The notes under the pieces are model-generated. The model was not told where the DNA came from. It did not search any database and was given only the letters and a program-made list of their open reading frames with translations. A program made the translations under genes and the position numbers. Of a stretch of 64,000 nt of DNA, positions 9,112 through 19,300 are shown piece after piece; position 1 is the stretch's first letter; the number at the start of each line of letters is the position of its first letter. The stretch comes from Rhizobium sullae (GTDB taxonomy: Bacteria > Pseudomonadota > Alphaproteobacteria > Rhizobiales > Rhizobiaceae): positions 1-64,000 of the forward strand of contig NZ_FWER01000010.1 in NCBI RefSeq assembly GCF_900169785.1, in the 5' to 3' direction.

Positions 9112-9645
9112 GTGAATCAGGCGATAGTCAAAGCCGAAGACCTTCCTTACCGTCCCTGCGTCGGCGTGATGATCCTCAACCGCAACGGGCTCGTATGGGC
9201 GGGGCGGCGCATTCCGGATGGCAATTCCGAGTATGATGGCTCGCCTCAGCTATGGCAGATGCCGCAAGGCGGTATCGACAAGGGCGAAGATCCGCTCGAC
9301 GCCGCATACCGCGAACTCTACGAGGAAACCGGCATCAGAACGGTGACCTTGCTCGCAGAGGCCAGGGATTGGATCAACTATGATCTGCCGCCGCAGCTGA
9401 TCGGCATCGGCCTCAAGGGGAAGTTTCGCGGTCAGACGCAGCGCTGGTTCGCCTTCCGCTTCGACGGCGACGAAAGTGAAATCACCATCAATCCACCGCC
9501 CGGCGGCCACGATCCAGAGTTTGATGCCTGGGAGTGGAAATCCATGCACGAGCTGCCTGGGCTGATCGTGCCCTTCAAACGCGCCGTCTACGACCGGGTC
9601 GTATCGGAATTCAGCCACTTGGCCGACCTGCGAGCGGCGGACTGA
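9112..9645 (+). CDS. rppH: RNA pyrophosphohydrolase (Nudix)
   Basis: RppH removes pyrophosphate from 5'-triphosphorylated transcripts or dinucleoside polyphosphates, opening them to RNase E decay. The 177-residue protein carries an exact Nudix box starting at Gly53, with Glu59, and ending R-E-L-Y-E-E-T-G-I at 67-75. The N-terminal [11 protein letters not shown] and the WQMPQGGI segment are characteristic of RppH. The start is a GTG at 9112 with GAGGAG (9100-9105) upstream; that ribosome site overlaps the stop of the preceding deacetylase-like gene, so the two are probably co-transcribed. Confidence 0.93.
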   Translation: MNQAIVKAEDLPYRPCVGVMILNRNGLVWAGRRIPDGNSEYDGSPQLWQMPQGGIDKGEDPLDAAYRELYEETGIRTVTLLAEARDWINYDLPPQLIGIGLKGKFRGQTQRWFAFRFDGDESEITINPPPGGHDPEFDAWEWKSMHELPGLIVPFKRAVYDRVVSEFSHLADLRAAD

Positions 9646-10046
9646 CGGCGGCAGCAGTCTCTCGTGTCCAGATCCAATTTGCCGGTCCCCGAACCACCGA
9701 GGACGCCCAAGGCTTACCGTCGATGATTTTGGCCTTTCCTGTTCAAGCTCGGAAATTTGAAGAAAACAGGATAGCCACCGGTAAACCTTTCAACGGCAGT
9801 CCTGCTTCGCCTCCCGACGCCTCCCTTTTCCGATCCTGTTCAGCATGGAGAATCTTTTGATTTCACGGGGCTGAAGGTTCTGCAATTCATCGAGGGTGGG
9901 GGTTACAGTAGACGCGGCCACTTTCTATCAGCCACGTCGCTTTTGTTGCGAGGTCTCAAGCCGGAGAGCGGCTGAGAGCCAAGCGAACCCTGTTCAAAAT
10001 TGCCTCCGCAGCCACTATACTCTTTGCCTTGGACGGGAGAGAGCTC
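9646..10046 (+). promoter_or_regulatory. 400-base non-coding gap with a candidate promoter before the methyltransferase pair
   Basis: No convincing gene is seen in this gap. Near its end, TTCAAA at 9993-9998 and TATACT at 10016-10021 are 17 bases apart and could form a sigma-70-type promoter for the following two genes. The remainder shows no repeat or terminator that I can support. Confidence 0.35.
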
Positions 10047-10799
10047 ATGCGTCCACTAGCCCAGTGCCAAACGTTATTGGCCGCGGTTCTGGCGGGAGCT
10101 GCCGCTGTGGTTTCGACATCTGCGTCCGCTCAGGATCGCCTCGCCGAGCGTACGGCGATGATCGAAACAATCAATTTGCACGCTCGCTCAGCGCCGTCAG
10201 CCGTCGAGGGCCAGGGCATTGATCCGGTGGTACTGAAGACCATGGGGAAGGTGCCGCGCCACTTCTTCGTGCCCGAGGAGCTGCGCGGGGCGGCCTATCG
10301 AGATCGACCACTGCCGATCGGATACGGTCAGACAATCTCGCAGCCCTTCATCGTCGCGCTGATGACCGACCTGATCAACGTCGGCCCTGGTGACGTTGTC
10401 CTCGAGATCGGCACTGGCTCGGGCTATCAGGCAGCCGTCTTGTCGCCGCTCGCAGCAAAGGTTTACTCGATTGAGATCATACCGAAACTGGGCGAAAGGG
10501 CAGCCGCCCGGCTCGCGGAGCTCCACTTCGACAATGTCGAGGTGAAGGTAGGCGACGGTTACTATGGTTGGCCTGCGCACGCGCCATTCGACGGGATCGT
10601 GGTGACTGCTGCTGCCAGCCACATCCCCCCGCCGCTGGTCGAACAGCTCGCACGGGGCGGACGGATGGTCGTCCCCGTCGGAGGTCCCTTCGCGACCCAG
10701 TTTCTCATGCTGGTCGAGAAGCGAGTGGACGGAAGCATCATGACCCGGCAGCTGTTGCCGGTGAGCTTTGTGCCACTGAGGGGAGGTCAAGCCCGATGA
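10047..10799 (+). CDS. pcm: exported protein-L-isoaspartate O-methyltransferase
   Basis: The family methylates isoaspartyl residues in aged proteins and so starts their repair, using SAM. The 250-residue product carries the family signature PLPIGYGQTISQPFIVA, then motif I VLEIGTGSGYQAAVLS. Unlike the common cytoplasmic enzyme, it begins with an export signal: a hydrophobic stretch rich in Ala and Val ending in SASAQD near residue 30. I chose the ATG at 10047 because GGGAGAG precedes it; a TTG at 10029 is also open. The stop overlaps the start of the next gene as ATGA, so the two are translationally coupled. SAM supply outside the cytoplasm is a puzzle. Confidence 0.85.
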   Translation: MRPLAQCQTLLAAVLAGAAAVVSTSASAQDRLAERTAMIETINLHARSAPSAVEGQGIDPVVLKTMGKVPRHFFVPEELRGAAYRDRPLPIGYGQTISQPFIVALMTDLINVGPGDVVLEIGTGSGYQAAVLSPLAAKVYSIEIIPKLGERAAARLAELHFDNVEVKVGDGYYGWPAHAPFDGIVVTAAASHIPPPLVEQLARGGRMVVPVGGPFATQFLMLVEKRVDGSIMTRQLLPVSFVPLRGGQAR

Positions 10800-13342
10800 G
10801 AGTGGGTCGCCTGCTGCCGGTCGGTCTCATATCGGCGGCGACCCTTGCCCACGAAGTGCTCCTGATGCGGCTCTTCTCGATCATTCAGTGGCATCATTTT
10901 GCCTATATGATCATAAGCATCGCGCTCCTGGGCTTCGGCGCGAGCGGTACATTCCTTGCGCTTGCCCACCGCCCTCTGGTGGATCGCTATCCCGCCGCGT
11001 TCGCAGCGTCGGCAGCCCTGTTCAGCACTACTGCGGTTGCCAGTGTCGCCGGTGCCGAACGGCTTCCGTTCAACGCGCTCGAGATTATCTGGAATCCGGG
11101 GCAGCTCGGTTGGCTCGCGGCCAGCTATGCTCTCCTGGTTCTGCCGTTCTTTTGCGGCGCAACCTGTATCGGCCTTGCCTTCATCCGCCACCCTGGCCAG
11201 ATTGGACGCGTCTATGCCTTCGACCTGGTTGGCGCAGGGATCGGCGCGCTGGGCACCGTCGGGCTCTTGTTCCTTGTCCCTCCCCCTGCGGCACTGTATT
11301 TCGTCGCAGCGCTGGGATTCGCTGCGGCTGCTCTCGCCGCGACGGACATGGCTCGTCATCGGTGGCTCGCCGTCGGCAGTTTGGGGCTTGCAGCCTTGCT
11401 CATCGCGGTGTGGCTGCCACCGTCCTGGACGGCCCCCGGCCCGCACATGTCGCAGTACAAGGGCCTGCGCATGGCGCTCGAAGTGCCGAACGCGCGAGTG
11501 GTCGAGGAGCGATCAAGCCCGTTGGGACTGCTGACGGTCGTCGAGAGCCCGACCGTGCCTTTCCGGTACGCGCCGGGCCTCAGCCTCGCCAACACCCAAG
11601 AGCCGCCCGCGCAACTCGCCGTCTTCACCGATGGCGACAGTATTACGACGATCACCGCCTATGGCGGCGATCCCACGACAGTCGCATATCTCGATCGGAC
11701 AACAGCGGCGCTCCCGTACCGCCTCCTTAAGCGACCGCGGGTGCTGATCCTTGGTGTCGGCGGCGGCGAGCAGGTGCTGCTCGCGCTGCGCGCCGGAGCC
11801 GACACCGTGGATGCCGTAGAGCTTAACCCGCAGATGATCGACCTTGCTCGCAATCGCTTCGCGGATTTCGCCGGCGGCATCTTTAGCCGCCCAAACGTGC
11901 ATCTGCATTTGGCCGAGGCGCGCGCCTTCGCCGCGGCTACTGGCGAGCGTTACGACCTGATCCAGATGCCGCTCCTTGACTCTTTCAGTGCGGCCGCGGC
12001 CGGCGTACAGACCATGCATGAGAACTACACCTACACACTGGAGGCGCTGCGGGATTACCTCGCAGTGCTGAGACCGGGTGGTATTATTGCCGTCACGCGA
12101 TGGCTGCGGGCGCCGCCACGCGACATCCTCAAGCTGTTCGCCACCGCTACCGCAGCGCTTGAAGCTGATGGCGTGGCCGAGGCAGGCCAGCACCTTGCGC
12201 TGATCCGCAGCTGGAACACTGCAACCCTCCTCGTCGCCAGGTCGGCGTTCACCGGCGAAGACGTCGCAGCCATCCGCGGCTTCGCGGCCGAGAATTTCTT
12301 TGACATTTCCTGGGCGCCGGGCATCTCGTCGGCCGACGTAAACCGCTACAACCAGCTCGACCAGGAGTATCTCTACGAAGGAGCCCTCGCTCTCCTCGGC
12401 CCCGAGCGGACCGACTTCATCGAGCGCTACAAGTTCGATATTGCACCCGCCACTGACGATCGGCCTTATTTCTTCGATTTTTTCCGCTGGCGCGCCCTGC
12501 CCGAACTCCTAGCGCTGCGCACCCAAGGTGGGGCAGCGATGCTCGACTGGGGCTACCTGATTCTGGCGACGACGCTCGTCCAGGCCGCGATCCTCAGCGC
12601 CATCCTGATTCTGCTACCGCTCTGGCTTCGCCGGCGCGCACTCGGGAGAGGAGTACATCGGCTGCGCTTCGGGCTCTATTTCCTTGCCTTGGGCCTGGCG
12701 TTCCTCTTCATCGAGATCGCCTTCATTCAGCGCTTCGTGCTGTTCCTCGGCCATCCGCTTTACGCTGTCGCCGTCGTACTTGCGGGATTCCTTGCCTTCG
12801 CGGGTCTCGGCAGCGCCGTAGCCGCACGCTGGATGGCGATCGTCGGACGCGGATCGGCGGTGCGCGGCATTGCACTCGCCGTCGTGGTGATCGCATGCCT
12901 GGCTACCACCTACCTCCTAGCGCTCCCTTTGATATTCGAACGGCTGGTGGCACTCCCGGATGCCGCGAAGATTGCGATCGCACTCCTCCTCATAGCGCCA
13001 CTCGCAATCTTCATGGGCATGCCCTTCCCCCTCGGCCTCGGCCACGTTGGCGCCTCCTCGAAGGAGTTTATTCCCTGGGCGTGGGGGATCAATGGCTGTG
13101 CATCGGTGCTGAGCGCAATCCTCGCTGTACTGCTTGCCATGCATATCGGGTTCACTGGCGTCGTGGTGATCGCCACCATCCTCTATCTTGTCGCCCCGGC
13201 CCTACTCGCCGGGTCGTGGGACCCCTACGATCAGCAGACGCCGCAAGGCTTTGTCCCAGATCGGAACCGTGCGCGAGTTGAACCAACGCCTGAAAACCGG
13301 AACCGGCTAGCGACTACGCCGATCGAATCCGGGAGGGGATGA
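10796..13342 (+). CDS. membrane protein with spermidine-synthase-like domain
   Basis: This is an 848-residue fusion. About seven hydrophobic segments occupy residues 1-210. A soluble Rossmann domain follows, over roughly residues 230-580, with the SAM-type motif VLILGVGGGEQVLLAL and an acidic partner strand DAVELNPQM, as in spermidine synthases. A second membrane block of about six segments covers residues 590-815. Such membrane-fused spermidine-synthase-like proteins are known but their reaction is not established. The start ATG at 10796 overlaps the pcm stop and has GGGGAGG upstream. The tight coupling suggests that it supports the exported methyltransferase, which is inference. The pair looks like an accessory insertion between rppH and bfr. 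Confidence 0.8.
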   Translation: MRVGRLLPVGLISAATLAHEVLLMRLFSIIQWHHFAYMIISIALLGFGASGTFLALAHRPLVDRYPAAFAASAALFSTTAVASVAGAERLPFNALEIIWNPGQLGWLAASYALLVLPFFCGATCIGLAFIRHPGQIGRVYAFDLVGAGIGALGTVGLLFLVPPPAALYFVAALGFAAAALAATDMARHRWLAVGSLGLAALLIAVWLPPSWTAPGPHMSQYKGLRMALEVPNARVVEERSSPLGLLTVVESPTVPFRYAPGLSLANTQEPPAQLAVFTDGDSITTITAYGGDPTTVAYLDRTTAALPYRLLKRPRVLILGVGGGEQVLLALRAGADTVDAVELNPQMIDLARNRFADFAGGIFSRPNVHLHLAEARAFAAATGERYDLIQMPLLDSFSAAAAGVQTMHENYTYTLEALRDYLAVLRPGGIIAVTRWLRAPPRDILKLFATATAALEADGVAEAGQHLALIRSWNTATLLVARSAFTGEDVAAIRGFAAENFFDISWAPGISSADVNRYNQLDQEYLYEGALALLGPERTDFIERYKFDIAPATDDRPYFFDFFRWRALPELLALRTQGGAAMLDWGYLILATTLVQAAILSAILILLPLWLRRRALGRGVHRLRFGLYFLALGLAFLFIEIAFIQRFVLFLGHPLYAVAVVLAGFLAFAGLGSAVAARWMAIVGRGSAVRGIALAVVVIACLATTYLLALPLIFERLVALPDAAKIAIALLLIAPLAIFMGMPFPLGLGHVGASSKEFIPWAWGINGCASVLSAILAVLLAMHIGFTGVVVIATILYLVAPALLAGSWDPYDQQTPQGFVPDRNRARVEPTPENRNRLATTPIESGRG

Positions 13343-13447
13343 TGTCCTTAGCTCTCGTCGCATGAGGTAATGCCCTTGTTCGTCACTGGCGACGGGAAGA
13401 GCCCGTTCCCGCGAATTAATCCTGCCGCACACGCGTCCTCGACGTGA

Positions 13448-13485
13448 AAAGCCAACCGGCCGCATTTTTGCGGCCGGTTGGCTTT
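13448..13485 (-). terminator. intrinsic terminator after bfr
   Basis: A perfect 17-bp stem with a four-base loop lies just past the bfr stop. Read on the minus strand it ends in TTTT before TCAC. It is among the strongest hairpins in the window. It could also stop transcription arriving from the spermidine-synthase-like gene. Confidence 0.88.
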
Positions 13486-13495
13486 GAAGGTTCAG

Positions 13496-13981
13496 TTACT
13501 CGGCCTCGTTGGCAGAGTCGGCGTTCAGCTGGCCATACTTGGCTTCGCCGATCTTCTCGAGCAAGTCGAGCTGCGTTTCGAGGAAGTCGATATGGCCTTC
13601 CTCATCGGCAAGGAGTTCCTCGAAGAGCTTCATGGAGACATAGTCACCGGCGTCATGACAGATGTCGCGCGACTTCTTGTAAGCTGTGCGGGCATCATAC
13701 TCGCCGGCAAGATCGGCTTCCAGAACTTCCTTGACGTTCTGGCCGATACGCAACGGAGCAAGCGTCTGCAGGTTTGGATGGCCCTCAAGGAAGATGATGC
13801 GCGCGACGAGGCGGTCGGCATGATGCATTTCTTCGATGGATTCGGCGCGCTCCTTCTTGGCAAGCTTGGTATAGCCCCAGTCCTCCAACAGGCGGTAGTG
13901 AACCCAGTATTGGTTGACCGCGCCAAGTTCGAGGAAGAGTGCCTCGTTAAGCCGCTCGATGACTTTTTTGTCGCCTTTCAA
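13496..13981 (-). CDS. bfr: bacterioferritin
   Basis: Bacterioferritin stores iron in a 24-subunit haem-containing shell. The 161-residue protein has all expected residues: ferroxidase ligands Glu18, Glu51 and His54, further ligands in EYDARTAY and [10 protein letters not shown], and Met52 in IEEMHHADR as the haem ligand. The length is typical. The gene lies downstream of, and overlaps by 35 bases, the ferredoxin gene bfd, whose product delivers electrons for iron release. Translational coupling of storage and release proteins is therefore likely. In rhizobia such genes are usually under Irr or RirA control; I did not find a convincing box here. Confidence 0.96.
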   Translation of the reverse strand: MKGDKKVIERLNEALFLELGAVNQYWVHYRLLEDWGYTKLAKKERAESIEEMHHADRLVARIIFLEGHPNLQTLAPLRIGQNVKEVLEADLAGEYDARTAYKKSRDICHDAGDYVSMKLFEELLADEEGHIDFLETQLDLLEKIGEAKYGQLNADSANEAE

Positions 13982-14258
13982 TGTCCGCTCTCCTGGTTTC
14001 TTCGTGGAATTGTCTCAGGCGGGACATGAAATCAAATATCTCATCATCCGTCGAGTGGCGACCGGCATGATATTCCTCAGTCGTCCGGATGATGAGATCG
14101 ACGACATTAGGGAAACAGCCGCAGCAACGGCCGCGCTTTTCCATGGCGTGATAGACCTTCGCAGGCACGATAAGCTGCCAACAGTCTTCATCGAGAAGGC
14201 TGTTGATAACCTCCCGGATTTCCTTGTCGGTTATATAATTGCAGCTGCAAACGAGCAC
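13947..14258 (-). CDS. bfd: bacterioferritin-associated ferredoxin ([2Fe-2S])
   Basis: The product of about 103 residues starts [13 protein letters not shown] and carries the second cysteine pair in [12 protein letters not shown], giving the C-x-C and C-x2-C arrangement of the BFD [2Fe-2S] fold. Bfd reduces the haem of bacterioferritin so that stored iron can leave. I chose a GTG at 14258 because it places the first cysteine where the family has it; longer frames up to 14363 add residues unlike the family. The C-terminal tail, rich in Arg and Lys, overlaps the bfr start in another frame by 35 bases. Confidence 0.88.
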   Translation of the reverse strand: MLVCSCNYITDKEIREVINSLLDEDCWQLIVPAKVYHAMEKRGRCCGCFPNVVDLIIRTTEEYHAGRHSTDDEIFDFMSRLRQFHEETRRADIERRQKSHRAA

Positions 14259-14833
14259 GTCTTCATTCCAAACATGACACTGACTATCGTGTTTTCTGCA
14301 AAAGAAGATGGGGACTGTCAAGAAAAAATCGAGATGGGATGCATATGGATTTTTGTTTGGCATTCACATGGTGGCAAAAACCTCTCGTCTGACATCGTTG
14401 GTTTCCCGCTCCCGCTGGCACCTCGCGTGCCTGCCTATGTTTTGGGGAGAGAACATGCCGCTGGGGCTTAGTGGCTGACGTAGTGGCAGGCTCCGGCTGT
14501 ACGTTCATACTCGACCTCTTGGGACGGGGAACGTCTCCATTTGTTCCAGTTTTGGACAGAGCAGGTGAGCATGGTGTTTTTCAGAGGCGAATGTGTTGAA
14601 ACCTCTGCTGTTATGAGTCCTGGCAGAGGAAACATCACGGAAATGGACACGGCTGGCAGCCAACGGGCTCGCGCACTGGAACTCCTGAAGGCCCGACATA
14701 TGCTGCAGCTGAGGGATTTCGCGGCATTATGGCGCAAGTGCCGCAAACCTTATCGGCGGCTCGTAGCACACTTGAGTTTTGGAGATGCGATCACGTGATG
14801 ATCGGTGCTTCCCAGCGATATTTTGATGGCCGG
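14259..14833. other. 575-base gap between bfd and mazF holding one gene remnant
   Basis: On the minus strand a TTGACA at 14321-14316 may be the -35 element of the bfd-bfr promoter, but no good -10 follows. The only coding-like signal is the fragment at 14643-14798, listed separately. The rest shows nothing I can support. Confidence 0.4.
14643..14798 (+). pseudogene. possible remnant of an AbiEi-type antitoxin N-terminus
   Basis: A 51-residue frame starts at an ATG preceded by a purine-rich stretch. Its opening, RARALELLKARHMLQLRDFA, resembles the N-terminal helix-turn-helix of AbiEi-family antitoxins. After that the similarity fades (a short YRRLVAH may be a trace of the next helix) and the frame stops. 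No partner toxin follows. If the reading is right this is a decayed copy; a short unrelated protein or chance is also possible. Confidence 0.3.
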
Positions 14834-15190
14834 TTAAGCAGGATCGATCATGCTGACCACTCTGGCGACAATTTCGTCAGTGGTGGAGGTGTCTAGCGTG
14901 TCGACATGTCTGGCCGTCTTTTGTTTCACCCGCTCCATGATGTCGAGCGCTCTCACCTGATTGCATAGAGCGACCCCGGTCGTATGACCTGAGATGTTGA
15001 CGGCAAGTCCAGCTTTGCGGGTAAACGCACCCCCCGTTGTAATAGGAACCGTAAGGCACATTCCCACAAGATTGATTTCGCGAGGGGTGATTACGACACA
15101 GCGATGATCATCCCTCATTTCATTACCTACGACTGGATTCAGGTCGACGAGAAAGACGTCGCCACGCTTCGGAACATTGCTCCGGACCAT
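14834..15190 (-). CDS. MazF/PemK-family mRNA interferase toxin
   Basis: The 118-residue product begins PKRGDVFLVDLNPVVGNEM, the typical opening strand and loop of PemK/MazF ribonucleases, then has RCVVITPREIN and VPITTGG. These toxins cut single-stranded RNA at short motifs and stall growth when their antitoxin is degraded. The ATG at 15190 overlaps the stop of the upstream AbrB-type antitoxin by one base, the usual order and coupling of the pair. The length is normal and no lesion is visible, so it is probably functional. Confidence 0.9.
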   Translation of the reverse strand: MVRSNVPKRGDVFLVDLNPVVGNEMRDDHRCVVITPREINLVGMCLTVPITTGGAFTRKAGLAVNISGHTTGVALCNQVRALDIMERVKQKTARHVDTLDTSTTDEIVARVVSMIDPA

Positions 15191-15453
15191 CAGGACACTT
15201 CGTTACCGACAGGCGAGCTAACATTCCAGGAGGCTGCTTCCTTGTTGAGCGCGGCCATTTCATCTGCTCCTTCGAGCAGCTCGGCTAAAGTATATCTTCT
15301 CTTCGCCTGCTTCGGCGTCGCCACAAGCGACCCATTACTGACAACCAAGGTCAACTCCGTGCCTACTTCGACGCCGAGCATTTTCAAAAGCGCGGGAGGA
15401 ATGCTAAACACGGTTGCGCCGCCCTGACGGCGAATCTTTGCTGTGTTGCTCAT
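15190..15453 (-). CDS. MazE-like antitoxin, AbrB/SpoVT domain
   Basis: The 87-residue protein begins with a swapped-hairpin AbrB domain: KIRRQGGATVFSIPPALLKM, then GVEVGTELTLVVSNGSLVA. A charged C-terminal tail (TLAELLEGADEMAALNKE) would be the flexible part that blocks the toxin. It precedes and overlaps the mazF-like gene. A perfect inverted repeat lies 16 bases upstream of its start and is the likely autoregulatory site, since such antitoxins normally bind their own promoter. Confidence 0.88.
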   Translation of the reverse strand: MSNTAKIRRQGGATVFSIPPALLKMLGVEVGTELTLVVSNGSLVATPKQAKRRYTLAELLEGADEMAALNKEAASWNVSSPVGNEVS

Positions 15454-15469
15454 CTGAATACCTACAATT

Positions 15470-15489
15470 TGTGCTACTTAAATAGCACA
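15470..15489 (-). promoter_or_regulatory. palindromic operator of the mazEF-like pair
   Basis: TGTGCTA and TAGCACA are perfect 7-base arms around a 6-base A/T spacer, just upstream of the antitoxin start. The spacer and right arm, read on the minus strand, contain TATTTA, a possible -10 element, so binding here would block transcription. Confidence 0.65.
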
Positions 15490-15838
15490 TTTTTTAAATG
15501 AGATAAGGTGTTCTCTCGCAAAGTTCATGAGATGTAATCTTTCTACTTTTCCCATACCATCGCGCTCCAGAGCAATTCGGATCGACTCTCGGTCGCATCC
15601 CTGGTTTTCGTCCGCCATGTTCAGATCGATACGAACTCTGGACATATGCGAAGAGGGCCAGAATCTGGTCGATCATGCGACCCTATGTTGAAGCGACGGT
15701 GGCTGATGGCGCGTGAACCGAAGAGAAACGTCGGAGCATCGGTACGCGCCGGCTCCTGGATCGGAGAGATATACCCGCGCTACGCCAGATTAGCTTCCTA
15801 TGGCTGGCCGCCCTGGCGGACATCGTTGGACGACAGTA
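15490..15838. other. non-coding gap between the toxin-antitoxin pair and dnaE2
   Basis: About 350 bases with no gene that I can support. An A/T-rich stretch (15489-15530) adjoins the antitoxin promoter. No terminator for the convergently placed dnaE2 end is obvious. Confidence 0.4.
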
Positions 15839-18800
15839 TCAATGAAAATTGCGTCCCCTCGGCATGACCTGTGCGGTCTCCGCGGCATTCGTCTCACCGC
15901 TTGCCGATATCATTCGCCTTTCGATGGCCGCTTTTTCGAGAATACCCGCCATCTTTTTTCCACGAGGATCGGCCGTCGGCCGCACTGCCTCGTCGGCGCG
16001 CTCGCATGCGCCGAAACGTTGCGCCTCCTTCTGCAGGAGACCGAGAGCGGGCGTCATATCTTCGATGTGCTCGACGACCGTATGAATTACGCCGCTATGA
16101 CTTTGCAGTCTGCCGTGGATTTTCACGAGACGCGCGCCCATGACGATCGAACGGTATTTCTCGAAAGCCTTTTTCCAGATAATGGCATTGGCAACGCCCG
16201 TTTCATCCTCCAGCGTCATGAAGACCACCCCCTTGGCGGTGCCCGGCCGCTGGCGGACCAGCACCAGCCCCGCAATCGTCACCGTCTTTCCGTTCGACAC
16301 GGTCAGAAGATCGACATTGCGCGTCATTCCAGCTCTCCGGAAGTCCTCTCGCAGGAAGGAAACAGGGTGCGCCTTCAGTGACAGCGAAAGATAGCGATAA
16401 TCCTCGACCACCTGTTCGCCCGGCAGCATTTCGGGCAGTTTCATCCTCGGTTCGACTTGGAGATCGACATGGGATACCCGATCGAACAAGGGCAGCTTCT
16501 CTGCCGCACTTTTCACGTCGAGCGCCCGCGCTGCCCAGAGCGCCTCTCGCCGCGACAAGCCGATGGAACCGAACGCATCTGCATCTGCCAGCCGTTCGAT
16601 ATCCGATTTTTCAAGGTCTGAGCGCAGCCATAGGTCGCGGATCGATCTATACCCGGCACCCCGATTTGCGATCAATTTCTCTTTTATCCTGTCTTCGGAA
16701 AGGCCCTTCACCTGCCGGAAACCCAGACGAACCGCTCTCTTCGTCCGAATGACCTCGCACATATCCTTGTGCCGGAAATCGATTTTCGACCTGTCGAAAC
16801 GGGCTTCCTCCAAGAGGCAATCCCAATCCGAACGGTTGATATCGACCGCCCGAATTTCCACGCCGTGCTCCCGCGCATCCCGGACCAGTTGCGCCGGCGC
16901 ATAAAACCCCATCGGCTGCGAGTTCAGCATCGCCGCGCAGAAAACATCGGGATAATAGGCCTTGATCCAGGATGAAGCGTAAACGAGCAGCGCGAAGGAA
17001 GCCGCGTGGCTTTCCGGAAAGCCGTACTCGCCGAAACCCTTGATCTGGTTGAAGCATTGCTGCGCGAATTCACGGGCGTAGTTCTTTGCAATCATTCCAT
17101 CGATGAACCGCTTCTCGAAATTGCCGATCGTTCCTGTTCTCTTGAACGTCGCCATTGCCCGCCGAAGCCGGTCGGCTTCTGCGGGTGCAAAACCTGCGGC
17201 GGTGATCGCAATCTGCATGGCTTGCTCCTGAAACAGGGGAACGCCGAGCGTTCTTTCAAGGACCGCTTCCAACTCCGGGTTGGGATATTCGATCGGGATG
17301 TTGTTTTTCCACTGTTCTCGGCGTTTCAGGTAAGGATGTACCATGTCGCCTTGGATTGGTCCCGGCCGCACGATCGCCACCTCGATGACGAGATCGTAGA
17401 ATTTCCTCGGTTTCAGACGCGGCAGCATGCTCATCTGCGCCCGGCTTTCGATCTGGAAGACGCCCAGCGTATCGGCCCGGCACATCATGGCGTAGACGGG
17501 CTCGCCTTCCTCCCCGTGCTCCTTGTTACCGAGATCGGCAAGGGTCTTCTTCACGTCGTAATGAAGCTGAAGGAGCGAAAAGGCCTTCCGCAGGCAGGTC
17601 AGCATGCCGAGCGCCAGGACGTCCACCTTGAGGATCTTGACGTTGTCGAGGTCGTCTTTGTCCCACTCGATCATGTAGCGATCTGGCATCGCCGTCTTCA
17701 TGATGGGCACGACTTCGTCGAGCCGGTCCCGGGTGATGACAAATCCGCCGACGTGCTGGGTGAGGTGGCGCGGAAACCCGAGAAGCTCGGACGCATATCT
17801 GAGAACATTCTTCGTCACCGGATCGCCAATGTCGAGGCCGCCCGCCTTTGCATCGCGCTCGGAGAGACTGTCCTCCGACCAGCCCCAGACGAGGCTACTG
17901 ATCGCCGACTGAACATCTTCCGAAAGCCCAAAGGCCTTGGCGACTTCGCGGCCAGCCGAGCGCGTCCGATAAGTAGTCACTCCCGCCGTTAGCCCCGCAT
18001 GCTCTATGCCGTATCTTTTATAGATGAACTGGATAACCTCCTCGCGCCTGTCATGCTCGAAATCGACGTCAATGTCCGGCGGCTCGTCCCGGTCCATCGA
18101 GATAAACCGGTCGAAGAGAAGCGTGCTCTTGGCCGGATCGACTTCCGTTATTTCGAGGCAGTAGCAGATGACCGAGTTCGCAGCCGACCCTCGACCCTGG
18201 CAAAGAATCTTCAGCTCACAACGGGCATGCTGGATGATCTTGTGAACGGTCAGGAAATAGGACGCGTATTTTTTCTCGCGGATGAGGTTGAGTTCATAGT
18301 CGATCTGCGCCGCGATCTTTTCGGGGATACCCTCCGGATAGCGTTTTTGCGCTCCCGCGCGCGTCAACCGTTCGAGCGTTTCGTAAGGCGTCTCGCCGGG
18401 ATCGTTTTCAGGCGGATAATTGTGCTCCAACTCGCTGAGCGAGAAGGTGAGGCTGGAGAAGAACGTGCGCGTATTTTCGATCGCATCGGGATAGTCCCTG
18501 AAGAGACGGAACATTTCGCGTGTTCCCTTGAGGTAGCGCTCGGCATTCGGCGCCAGGAGGAAACCGGCTTCGGCAATCGGCACATGCTCCCGGATCGCAA
18601 TCACGATATCGGAGAGGGGGCGACGCTCAGGATGATGGTAAAGGGGCTGATTGGTCGCGATCAGCGGAATGCGGTTGCGCGCCGCGAGCATGGCAAGCAC
18701 TGCGAAGGCCTGCCTGTCGCGGCCGTCATAGGCCGGCACCAGCGCTATGTGGAGTGCTTTGCGGAATCGCTTCCGGAACCGCTCCAGACGGTCTTCCAGC

Positions 18801-19300
18801 GCCTTCAGTCCGGCAGCGTCGTCCAGGACGGACCGGTCGGGAACGAGAGCGAATACCATCTCGTCTCCCCATTCCATGAACTCCGTCTCCGTAAGAATGC
18901 AGGTCCCCTTCTCCGCCTCGTCCTTCAGGTTCCCGGCGCTCAGCAGGCGGCAAAGATGCGCCCACCCCTTCCTGTTCCGTGGATAGGCAAGAACATCCGG
19001 GGTTCCATCCGAAAAGACGAGACGTGCACCTGGCTGGATGCGGATTGGATCGGGAATGTTCCTCTCCTTCTCATCCGCTTCCAGAAGGCCGGCTTCCTTC
19101 CTCTCGAATTTTTTCCTGATCTCCTCCGCCTGCGCATGCGCCCGCACGACGCCGGCAACCGAATTCTTGTCCGCAATCCCGAGTCCGCCGAGCTTCAGGC
19201 ATGCCGCCTGCACAACCATCTCCTCGGGGCTGGAGGCTCCTTCGAGAAACGAGAAATTCGTTCTCGCACCGATCTCGAAAAATGCGGGCACCGTGCTCAT
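15839..19300 (-). CDS. dnaE2: error-prone DNA polymerase, DnaE2
   Basis: DnaE2 is the C-family polymerase of the SOS mutasome that copies past DNA lesions. The 1153-residue protein starts with a PHP domain ([16 protein letters not shown]). The polymerase active site follows, with [10 protein letters not shown] and the acidic triad region [14 protein letters not shown] near residues 405-415. A helix-hairpin-helix segment and an OB-fold ([15 protein letters not shown]) lie near the C-terminus. It lacks the extended C-terminus of replicative DnaE1. The start overlaps the imuB stop by four bases. It is last in the operon imuA-imuB-dnaE2, which has a LexA-type box upstream. Confidence 0.96.
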   Translation of the reverse strand: MSTVPAFFEIGARTNFSFLEGASSPEEMVVQAACLKLGGLGIADKNSVAGVVRAHAQAEEIRKKFERKEAGLLEADEKERNIPDPIRIQPGARLVFSDGTPDVLAYPRNRKGWAHLCRLLSAGNLKDEAEKGTCILTETEFMEWGDEMVFALVPDRSVLDDAAGLKALEDRLERFRKRFRKALHIALVPAYDGRDRQAFAVLAMLAARNRIPLIATNQPLYHHPERRPLSDIVIAIREHVPIAEAGFLLAPNAERYLKGTREMFRLFRDYPDAIENTRTFFSSLTFSLSELEHNYPPENDPGETPYETLERLTRAGAQKRYPEGIPEKIAAQIDYELNLIREKKYASYFLTVHKIIQHARCELKILCQGRGSAANSVICYCLEITEVDPAKSTLLFDRFISMDRDEPPDIDVDFEHDRREEVIQFIYKRYGIEHAGLTAGVTTYRTRSAGREVAKAFGLSEDVQSAISSLVWGWSEDSLSERDAKAGGLDIGDPVTKNVLRYASELLGFPRHLTQHVGGFVITRDRLDEVVPIMKTAMPDRYMIEWDKDDLDNVKILKVDVLALGMLTCLRKAFSLLQLHYDVKKTLADLGNKEHGEEGEPVYAMMCRADTLGVFQIESRAQMSMLPRLKPRKFYDLVIEVAIVRPGPIQGDMVHPYLKRREQWKNNIPIEYPNPELEAVLERTLGVPLFQEQAMQIAITAAGFAPAEADRLRRAMATFKRTGTIGNFEKRFIDGMIAKNYAREFAQQCFNQIKGFGEYGFPESHAASFALLVYASSWIKAYYPDVFCAAMLNSQPMGFYAPAQLVRDAREHGVEIRAVDINRSDWDCLLEEARFDRSKIDFRHKDMCEVIRTKRAVRLGFRQVKGLSEDRIKEKLIANRGAGYRSIRDLWLRSDLEKSDIERLADADAFGSIGLSRREALWAARALDVKSAAEKLPLFDRVSHVDLQVEPRMKLPEMLPGEQVVEDYRYLSLSLKAHPVSFLREDFRRAGMTRNVDLLTVSNGKTVTIAGLVLVRQRPGTAKGVVFMTLEDETGVANAIIWKKAFEKYRSIVMGARLVKIHGRLQSHSGVIHTVVEHIEDMTPALGLLQKEAQRFGACERADEAVRPTADPRGKKMAGILEKAAIERRMISASGETNAAETAQVMPRGRNFH

